In this document: positions 1 to 5,324 of the stretch, piece after piece
Position numbering within the stretch: the stretch's first letter is position 1
Layout: every line of letters starts with the position of its first letter
Translations under genes and position numbers: made by a program
NCBI GenBank assembly: GCA_003646525.1
Contig: QMKU01000030.1
Location: 1 to 9,501 of the forward strand
DNA from: Campylobacterota bacterium
Lineage (GTDB): Bacteria; Campylobacterota; Campylobacteria; Campylobacterales; Sulfurovaceae
Length of the DNA: 9,501 nt
Direction: 5' to 3'
Notes under the pieces: model-generated
The model's database searches: none
Told to the model about the DNA's origin: nothing
What the model saw: the letters and a program-made list of their open reading frames with translations, nothing else

Positions 1-24
1 TCCAATTACTCCCCACCCTATCTC

Positions 25-200
25 ACGATAACGCAGTTATTTTCAGCTACAGAGTTTATGGTTTACTCTGGTAAGGACTTGCACCTTACTGGTTGAATGC
101 CTTCGAGGGCATACTAGGTTTGGCACTGCCAAACACCACAAGAACTCAGGATAATCTATAGACTTGATATCCCCTGCCTTATCGTTTGGTGATACCAAAC
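25..200 (-). ncRNA. Probable structured RNA: multi-hairpin element closed by a long-range stem
   Basis: Five perfect hairpins lie in about 150 bases: 50-55 with 65-70, 71-76 with 84-89 (7-nt loop), 97-101 with 108-112, 118-124 with 128-134 (3-nt loop) and 184-190 with 194-200 (3-nt loop). A 7-bp stem, 25-31 with 179-185, encloses the first four as a multibranch junction; it shares two bases with the last hairpin. No convincing protein is encoded here. The minus orientation is inferred: read that way, the second hairpin shows GGTGCAAGTCC and the 3' end is GATAGGGTGGGGAG, which reminds me of HEARO/omega RNAs linked to IscB/IsrB genes of IS200/IS605-like elements. That family assignment is from memory and unverified; an integron-type recombination site or other mobile-element end is possible. 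The folding is directly visible; the function is not. Confidence 0.45.
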
Positions 201-211
201 CTACAAAAATG

Positions 212-233
212 ATAATTTTTATTTCAAAATTAT
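212..233. repeat. AT-only 8-bp inverted repeat
   Basis: ATAATTTT at 212-219 is the exact complement of AAAATTAT at 226-233, with a 6-nt loop. It lies just right of the structured element. It could be a weak hairpin at an element end, or a chance event in AT-rich DNA. No G or C pair stabilises it, so a stand-alone terminator role is doubtful. Confidence 0.4.
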
Positions 234-271
234 AAAGTGCGTATTGGGGTGTTGGATAAGTGATTACCGAA

Positions 272-297
272 AGGATTAATCCTATTATAAATTTATA
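272..297. promoter_or_regulatory. Two adjacent 12-bp palindromes upstream of the toxin-antitoxin operon (possible operators)
   Basis: AGGATTAATCCT at 272-283 and TATAAATTTATA at 286-297 are each perfect palindromes, separated by 2 bases. They end just before the proposed -35 region of the downstream operon. Palindromes at this place commonly bind dimeric repressors in self-regulated toxin-antitoxin operons. However, the antitoxin encoded here lacks a visible DNA-binding domain, so a regulator would have to come from elsewhere or the repeats may be chance. Confidence 0.35.
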
Positions 298-298
298 G

Positions 299-325
299 TT
301 GCTTAAAATAAAATTTTGATATAAT
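299..325 (+). promoter_or_regulatory. Promoter of the DUF4258/zinc-finger operon (extended -10)
   Basis: A perfect TATAAT lies at 320-325, preceded by TG at 317-318, which makes an extended -10 (TGATATAAT). A weak -35 candidate, TTGCTT at 299-304, sits 15 bases upstream of it; the extended -10 may make it dispensable, as in many Campylobacterota promoters. Transcription would begin near 332, leaving a leader of about 20 bases before the TTG start. Confidence 0.65.
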
Positions 326-343
326 ACAACATCAAAGAAACAA

Positions 344-348
344 AGAGG
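344..348 (+). promoter_or_regulatory. Ribosome binding site that fixes the TTG start of the DUF4258 gene
   Basis: AGAGG (part of AGAGGTGG) ends 6 bases before the TTG at 355. No ATG lies near this spacing, so the site supports TTG as the start. Starting at the first in-frame ATG instead (Met13) would remove the conserved N-terminal His8. Confidence 0.65.
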
Positions 349-354
349 TGGCTT

Positions 355-630
355 TTGATTTTTATATATAGAGAACATGCTATTCAACGAATGTTTGAAA
401 GAGATATTTTTGAGATTGATGTTGAAGATACTATTGAGAATGGTGAGATTATAGAAGAGTATCTTGATGATAAGCCATATCCATCATTTTTAGCTTTACA
501 GTTAGATGATAAACCTCTTCATGTTGTTTTTGCTGAAAACCACGAAGATAGTGAGATTATTATTATCACTGCATATTATCCAGATAAAAATAAATGGAGT
601 AGTGATTACAAAAGAAGGATTGAAAAATGA
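355..630 (+). CDS. DUF4258 family protein, probable toxin of a toxin-antitoxin pair
   Basis: A 91-residue protein that begins with TTG. It shows the spaced residues I associate with DUF4258: His8 with Arg12 and Arg16 in the first helix, Gly30, Tyr36, a PLHVVF strand at 54-59, a hydrophobic III-TAYYP segment around 68-76 and Trp81 before a basic end. DUF4258 proteins are small, poorly characterised and often paired with short zinc-finger or HTH partners, which is why a toxin role is proposed; some BECR/RelE-like ribonuclease toxins have this size and a His/Arg-rich build, but no catalytic claim can be made here. The stop overlaps the next gene's start (ATGA), so the two are translationally coupled. 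The gene is visibly AT-richer than the housekeeping cluster, which fits horizontal acquisition. Family confidence is good; function is inference. Confidence 0.75.
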   Translation: MIFIYREHAIQRMFERDIFEIDVEDTIENGEIIEEYLDDKPYPSFLALQLDDKPLHVVFAENHEDSEIIIITAYYPDKNKWSSDYKRRIEK

Positions 631-857
631 AATGTATGATTTGTAAACATGGAGAAACAAAAAAAGGGTCAACAACAGTAACTTTTGAAAAGGGTATCTC
701 AACGATTGTTTTCAAAGAAGTTCCAGCTCAGATTTGTGATAATTGTGGAGAAAAATATATAGATGAATCTACAACCAAAGAGCTATTAAACAAAGCAAGA
801 CAAATTGTAAAAAATGGTGTAGAAGTTGATATAAGAAAATATGATATTGCCGCATAA
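627..857 (+). CDS. YgiT-type zinc-finger protein (MqsA N-domain-like), probable antitoxin
   Basis: A 76-residue protein with two CxxC knuckles, Cys3/Cys6 and Cys37/Cys40, the second in the context VPAQICDNCGE that is typical of YgiT/MqsA N-terminal zinc domains. In E. coli MqsA this zinc domain binds the toxin MqsR and a C-terminal HTH binds DNA. Here the protein ends soon after the zinc domain with an acidic/basic tail (VEVDIRKYD), so the HTH is absent; it should bind its partner but probably not DNA by itself. It overlaps the DUF4258 stop by ATGA, an arrangement that keeps the two products in step. The toxin-first order matches mqsRA. An alternative ATG lies three codons on, but would lose the first cysteine knuckle. 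Confidence 0.78.
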   Translation: MKCMICKHGETKKGSTTVTFEKGISTIVFKEVPAQICDNCGEKYIDESTTKELLNKARQIVKNGVEVDIRKYDIAA

Positions 858-862
858 AATTG

Positions 863-909
863 CTAATATTAAAGGCTCTGTCTACATTAAAGGTAGACAG
901 AACCATTAG
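863..909. terminator. Bidirectional terminator-like hairpin between convergent operons
   Basis: CTGTCTAC (878-885) pairs perfectly with GTAGACAG (893-900) around a 7-nt loop. The stem extends outward through 877/901 and 874-875/903-904 with one mismatch, and CTAAT (863-867) also pairs with ATTAG (905-909). It sits between the plus-strand stop at 857 and the minus-strand amidase stop at 935. On the minus strand the stem is followed by a T-rich run (TTTAATATT); the plus side is less T-rich, so it is a better terminator for the amidase transcript. Confidence 0.65.
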
Positions 910-934
910 TATTATATATTGATAATAGATGGTA

Positions 935-2218
935 TCAATACATCTCTTTTTCTCTAAGCGCCAGATAATTACTGATTCCTTCGGCAATCCCTTTTGCAAG
1001 ACGATTTTGATAATCCGCACTAAAAAGTCTTTTTCGTTCGGTTGGATTCGTTATATATCCAACTTCAACCAAGATAGATGGCATCTGCGCCCCCACTAGT
1101 ACCCAGAAAGGGGCTGGCTTGACGCCATTGTCTTTGACCCATCTATATTTCTTTTTGACATTACTTAACATCCTTGACTGCACATCAATCGCCAGTTTAT
1201 GAGAGAGGGCTATCTTGGGACCGGAAAGAACTGATTTTAAAATGACATTCTTGCTCAAATAATCATTTTTATCTAACACAACACTATTCTCTATCGCTGC
1301 AACACGCTGTGACCTCGCAGATCTTGTGATTTGGAGGAAGTAAGTCTCTATCCCATGGACTTTTCTAAATCTTTTTCTATTTGCAATCGCATTGGCATGA
1401 ATAGAGACAAAGATATCTGCCTTATAACGATTGGCAAAATGCGTACGATTTTTAAGTTTCACAAAACGATCACTTGATCGTGTCATTTTGACCTTGTATC
1501 CCTTCTTTTTCAAATATTTTTCAACTCGTTTGGAAATTTGTAACACGACTGTTTTTTCATAATAGCGTCTTGAACCAATCGCACCGCTATCGTGTCCGCC
1601 ATGTCCTGCATCAACCACAATCGTATAACTCCTTTTGGGTTCCGGACTACTTGAGTCGAACAGAGAAGCAAAAATAGAAGTTTTCTCTTCTGCAACCTCT
1701 ATTTTAGGCGACTGTTTTTTAGTAATTATTGGAGATTTTTTTACTCTTTTTACTCTTTTTGCAGGTGCTTTTTTGCTTTGCTTAATCGGTTTTGCTTGAT
1801 TCTTCTTTGAGGCTATTTGTTTGGAAGCAATTCTCTCTTGGGCACTTTCTGGAAGTGGGATTTTGTACACAGTGCGTGAAGCCATAGACTGATACCCCTT
1901 GCAATTATATCTACTCCCCGTCTCTACCACAATTCTCACCACATTATTTCTTCGCTGTGCAATACGAAAAGAGCTCACACCATTGCATGAAAGACTTGAT
2001 GCCCTGACACCCTTTCCAAGGCGTGTATTTTTGATATCTATCACTTGTCTTGCAGGGTTCGAGAGTACCATTTGTTTGATATCTTTATTATTGAGCCAAG
2101 ACAAGAAAGTGAGTTGAAGCTCTTTATTTTTAATCTCCACCTTCAAGAGGGTATTACTTGCCGATAAAAGTGTTGCTGAGAGAGTGATCCATAGAAGGAA
2201 AAGAGTAAAACGCTTCAA
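935..2218 (-). CDS. amiC: N-acetylmuramoyl-L-alanine amidase, AMIN + Amidase_3 (AmiA/B/C type)
   Basis: A 427-residue periplasmic zinc amidase that cuts the bond between MurNAc and L-Ala in peptidoglycan, mainly at the division septum. It begins with TTG; this start gives a clear signal peptide (KR, hydrophobic 4-18, SA-SN near 20-22). An AMIN-like region (about 24-120) should target it to the septum. A Lys-rich linker spans about 129-172. The Amidase_3 domain (198-420) shows all zinc/catalytic residues: His206 in DAGHGG, Glu221, His274 in SIHAN and Glu385 in LVEVGY. The segment around 295-340 is the extra insertion that in E. coli AmiA/B/C contains an autoinhibitory helix released by EnvC or NlpD; an EnvC-like gene lies in the same cluster. 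It follows the monooxygenase stop by 6 bases and ends the operon. C. jejuni annotation calls the counterpart amiA. Confidence 0.93.
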   Translation of the reverse strand: MKRFTLFLLWITLSATLLSASNTLLKVEIKNKELQLTFLSWLNNKDIKQMVLSNPARQVIDIKNTRLGKGVRASSLSCNGVSSFRIAQRRNNVVRIVVETGSRYNCKGYQSMASRTVYKIPLPESAQERIASKQIASKKNQAKPIKQSKKAPAKRVKRVKKSPIITKKQSPKIEVAEEKTSIFASLFDSSSPEPKRSYTIVVDAGHGGHDSGAIGSRRYYEKTVVLQISKRVEKYLKKKGYKVKMTRSSDRFVKLKNRTHFANRYKADIFVSIHANAIANRKRFRKVHGIETYFLQITRSARSQRVAAIENSVVLDKNDYLSKNVILKSVLSGPKIALSHKLAIDVQSRMLSNVKKKYRWVKDNGVKPAPFWVLVGAQMPSILVEVGYITNPTERKRLFSADYQNRLAKGIAEGISNYLALREKEMY

Positions 2219-2224
2219 AATAGT

Positions 2225-3322
2225 CTACTTTTCCCCATCAACAAGTTTATGCAAAAGTTCTTTGACAGTAATAATCTCATCAAGTCGATAACCATTTGCA
2301 CCCGTAAAGAAAAGTCCAGACTCTATTTTGCCGTCATAGGCATCACTCAGTCTATCCGCAATACAGTAACCTACTATCTTTGCTTCTTCGCCTCGATGGC
2401 ATGGTGCCACACAGTTTGATATGCAGGCGATCTTTGGCGCTGTTTTCTCTTCTATCATCTCTTGCAAATGTGTTTTGACACCTCGTGCAGGATATCCAAC
2501 TGGTGATTTGAGCAATTTGATATCTTCTGCTTTCACATCGAGAATAAGCTGTTTGAAATTCTCATGGGCATCGCACTCTACAGTACCGATGAAACGAGTC
2601 CCCATTTGTACTCCAGATGCACCTAGCTCCATCATCTTGACGATATCATCATGATCCCAGACACCACCTGCTGCAATCACAGGAATATCCCCCCAGTTTT
2701 TTGCCTCTTCGACCACAGGTGGCAAAATCTCTTCGAGTTGATTTTCAGGCAAAAAGCACTCATCATACTTAAATCCTTGGTGTCCTCCACTCAGTGGTCC
2801 TTCGACGATCACGGCATCAGGCAATCGATTGTGTGTTTTTTTCCAACGACGACAGATAATTCGGAGGGCTTTCGCCGTAGAGACGATCGGAATCAGAGCA
2901 ACATCAGGATGATCTTTGGCTGCATCAGGCATAGTCAGAGGCAAGCCTGCGCCAGTAATAATCATGTCAGCACCAGCTTCACAGGCATCTTTGACGATAC
3001 GATTGTAGTCATTTGAAGCATATAGTACATTACATGCCAGTGGCTTGTCACCGCAAATCTTTCGTGCATTCTCAAAAATTATTTTTAGTACTTTAGCTGA
3101 ATAGAAGTTTGTAGCCTCGTAAGGCTGCCCCCCCTTCATCACCTTCTCTGTAAATTTACGCTTCTTATAAACACCCGTACCTACAGAGCTCACCACACCC
3201 AATGCACCTTCACTACTCACAGTCCCAGATAGCTGATCCCAAGAGATACCTACGCCCATGCCACCCTGAATGATAGGAATATCAACTACATACTTACCAA
3301 TTTTTAGTGCCTTAAATTCCAT
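2225..3322 (-). CDS. Nitronate monooxygenase / FabK-like flavin oxidoreductase
   Basis: A 365-residue TIM-barrel FMN protein of the nitronate monooxygenase (2-nitropropane dioxygenase)/FabK family. Visible marks are IIQGGMGVGIS at 17-27, TGAGLP near 123-128, the GPLSGGHQGF segment with His181 in the place of the family's active-site His, and AAGGVWDHDDI with GVQMGTRF (218-245) for the FMN phosphate. True nitronate oxidation versus another flavin reaction cannot be decided from sequence. The C-terminal region holds Cys300, Cys304, Cys308 and Cys320, unusual for canonical NMOs. The ATG overlaps the tyrS stop by one base (TAATG) and has AGGTG upstream, so it is co-translated with tyrS. The tyrS-NMO-amidase order is, from memory, shared with other Campylobacterota, which suggests a conserved but unexplained role. 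Confidence 0.85.
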   Translation of the reverse strand: MEFKALKIGKYVVDIPIIQGGMGVGISWDQLSGTVSSEGALGVVSSVGTGVYKKRKFTEKVMKGGQPYEATNFYSAKVLKIIFENARKICGDKPLACNVLYASNDYNRIVKDACEAGADMIITGAGLPLTMPDAAKDHPDVALIPIVSTAKALRIICRRWKKTHNRLPDAVIVEGPLSGGHQGFKYDECFLPENQLEEILPPVVEEAKNWGDIPVIAAGGVWDHDDIVKMMELGASGVQMGTRFIGTVECDAHENFKQLILDVKAEDIKLLKSPVGYPARGVKTHLQEMIEEKTAPKIACISNCVAPCHRGEEAKIVGYCIADRLSDAYDGKIESGLFFTGANGYRLDEIITVKELLHKLVDGEK

Positions 3323-4521
3323 TACTTCACCTTTACTTTTGCAAACTTTCTCTTCCCGACTTGCAGAGTATAATCACCCTTCGCAAGTTTTAACTGTTCA
3401 TCACTGATCTTTTGCTGATCAATACGCACAGCACCCTGTTTGATATCTCTTCTAGCCTGAGATGTTGAAGGTTCGATACCCACATCCACCAGCGTTTTAC
3501 AAATCCATACCTCTGCTTCAATATCAAACTCTTTGATATCACTTGGAAGCTTATTTGACTTAAAAACATTATCGAACTCATCTTTTGCTATATTAGCAGA
3601 CTCTTCATTATAAAATCGTGTGGTAATCTCTAGTGCGAGATTTTCTTTAGCTTTTTTGGGATGAAGTTTGCCCGATTCAACATCTGTTCTAAATATTTCA
3701 ATTTTCTCAAGAGAATGCTCGCTAAGTAGTTCATAATAACGCCACATCAACTCATCTGAGATGGAGAGTACTTTCGCATAAATATCCTTGGCAGGCTCTG
3801 TAATCCCAATAAAATTGCCCAATGATTTACTCATCTTTTGAACACCATCAAGCCCTTCAAGTATAGGCATCATCAAAATCGCCTGCTCCTTGCCCACCTC
3901 ATAGGATCGCTGCAACTGCCGTCCCATCAGCAGATTGAACTTCTGATCTGTTCCGCCCAACTCAATATCACTTTCAAGTGCTACACTGTCATATCCTTGT
4001 AGCAGAGGATAGAGAAACTCTGAAATGGAAATATTTTGTCCTGACTTGTATCGCTTATCAAAATCATCTCGCTCCAACATACGCGCTACACTAAAAATAG
4101 TTGTCAACGCAACCAATCCATCTGCACCCAAGGCATCTAACCAAGTTGAGTTAAATACCACTTCTGTTTTTTCTGGATCCAGAATCTTGAAAACCTGCTC
4201 TTGGTAACTCTTGGCATTTTCTAGTACAGTATCTCGGTCAAGTCTCTTTCTCGTTTCGCTTTTACCAGTCGGATCTCCGATCATAGCTGTAAAATCACCG
4301 ATCAATAACTGTATATGTCCGCCATATTTTTGAAAAATCGCCAATTTTTGAAGCAAAACTGTGTGACCTAGATGCAGATCTGCTGCTGTGGGGTCAAATC
4401 CTACTTTTACTTTATATGTTTTTCCCTCATCAAAAAAAGCTTTTACCAATGCTTCAATCCGTTCTTTATCTATGATCTCTGCTGTTCCTCTACTGATCTC
4501 ATCAAGTGCCTGCTGTATCAT
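3322..4521 (-). CDS. tyrS: Tyrosyl-tRNA synthetase (TyrZ-like class I)
   Basis: A 399-residue cytoplasmic enzyme that activates tyrosine with ATP and charges tRNA-Tyr. The class I signatures are intact: HLGH at 50-53 (HIGH motif) and KMSKS at 229-233. The Rossmann core contains [12 protein letters not shown] (75-86) and the tyrosine-pocket segment LLQGYDSV / [10 protein letters not shown] (173-196). The C-terminal S4 RNA-binding domain covers about 335-399 ([14 protein letters not shown]). Length and the early HLGH with KMSKS rather than KFGKS suggest the TyrZ branch. The ATG at 4521 has AAGGGTAAG upstream. It lies 14 bases after spoT and overlaps the monooxygenase start by one base, so all three are likely on one transcript. 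Confidence 0.97.
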   Translation of the reverse strand: MIQQALDEISRGTAEIIDKERIEALVKAFFDEGKTYKVKVGFDPTAADLHLGHTVLLQKLAIFQKYGGHIQLLIGDFTAMIGDPTGKSETRKRLDRDTVLENAKSYQEQVFKILDPEKTEVVFNSTWLDALGADGLVALTTIFSVARMLERDDFDKRYKSGQNISISEFLYPLLQGYDSVALESDIELGGTDQKFNLLMGRQLQRSYEVGKEQAILMMPILEGLDGVQKMSKSLGNFIGITEPAKDIYAKVLSISDELMWRYYELLSEHSLEKIEIFRTDVESGKLHPKKAKENLALEITTRFYNEESANIAKDEFDNVFKSNKLPSDIKEFDIEAEVWICKTLVDVGIEPSTSQARRDIKQGAVRIDQQKISDEQLKLAKGDYTLQVGKRKFAKVKVK

Positions 4522-4535
4522 AATCTTACCCTTTG

Positions 4536-5324
4536 TTAGTGATTGTATGCGTCATCAAGATTGATGATATCTACCAATTTAAATTTTTGCGAAATTCGCT
4601 CCTGTAGAATACTCATTTTTGTCTCTACACTCTCTACTTCGATCTGGCAGTACTCAGCACTATCACTACTCTTGATCCCTAGCTCAATACTCGTCACATT
4701 CAAATCCATCATAGAGAGTCTGCTCAAAATATCAGCAAGTGCTCCTTTTCGATTATAGAGACTGACAATAAGACGGAACTTTGCCAATTTTCTATTTTCC
4801 CATGCCACATAAATCATCGACTCTTTATTCAATATTTTCTGGTAGGCTTTGCGACATAATTTGTGGTGTATAATAGCCTTGTTATCCTTATAGAAGGCAA
4901 CAATTTCATCCCCTACTTTAGGATGGCAGCAATAATCAAACTCTACCCCCTCAAGAGTATCATTGGTATAAAATATAAAATGCTCTATCTCTTTAATGAA
5001 AGGTCTTTTGTAACCCTTTTTCATTAATTCCCAGAAACGAACCTGTTTTTTTCCTAAATAGTCTGCGATCTGATGAATCACCTCTTTGTAATAATCCAAA
5101 TGGCTAGAAAGCTTATAAAAGCTTTGTGTCAATCCAAGCTCATCGATGACCTGAGGGATCCCTGAAACATCATAATTGAAAAGTGTTGCCAAGATATTGT
5201 AAGCACTCAACTCATCACACTCTTTGATGCGAGCTCGGCAGCGGCTTCTTATCCCCTCTTTGGCTCTGGAAGTTTTAACTGTACCAGCCCAAGAGCAGTG
5301 CATTCTAGGTTCACTATCTGTCAC
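4536..5324 (-). CDS. spoT: SpoT/Rel C-terminal part (frame-shifted piece): end of TGS, helical, zinc-finger and ACT domains
   Basis: This 262-residue frame continues the bifunctional (p)ppGpp synthetase/hydrolase after a one-base frameshift. It starts inside TGS ([15 protein letters not shown], residues 3-22), runs through a helical region, then a zinc-finger/RIS region with Cys132-Cys133-His134 and His153..Cys157 (the CC...HxxxC pattern of Rel proteins), and ends in an ACT domain (about 180-262). In Rel proteins these regulatory domains contact the ribosome or sensor partners and set the balance of synthesis and hydrolysis. By itself this piece has no catalytic domain. A GTG at 5322-5324 overlaps the upstream TGA at 5321-5323, so re-initiation is conceivable, but GTG is simply an internal Val codon in the intact gene. 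Joined to the upstream part with one added base, the product would be about 717 residues, normal for the family. Confidence 0.85.
   Translation of the reverse strand: MTDSEPRMHCSWAGTVKTSRAKEGIRSRCRARIKECDELSAYNILATLFNYDVSGIPQVIDELGLTQSFYKLSSHLDYYKEVIHQIADYLGKKQVRFWELMKKGYKRPFIKEIEHFIFYTNDTLEGVEFDYCCHPKVGDEIVAFYKDNKAIIHHKLCRKAYQKILNKESMIYVAWENRKLAKFRLIVSLYNRKGALADILSRLSMMDLNVTSIELGIKSSDSAEYCQIEVESVETKMSILQERISQKFKLVDIINLDDAYNH

Noticed and set aside
1..200. CRISPR array or attC integron site
   Set aside because: There are no equal-length repeats with regular spacers. The hairpins differ in sequence, and no clear paired R/L core sites of the RYYYAAC/GTTRRRY type were found at the ends.
1..210. 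Group II intron, RNase P, tmRNA or tRNA
   Set aside because: No domain V-like hairpin, no RNase P or tmRNA conserved core, and no tRNA cloverleaf with a T-loop could be seen.
43..387. Minus-strand open frame of 114 residues over the structured element
   Set aside because: It runs through every hairpin and the operon promoter, has no recognisable domain, and its coding potential is explained by the palindromic DNA.
2651..3016. 121-residue plus-strand frame antisense to the monooxygenase
   Set aside because: It lies opposite a well-conserved gene, with no ribosome site or domain.
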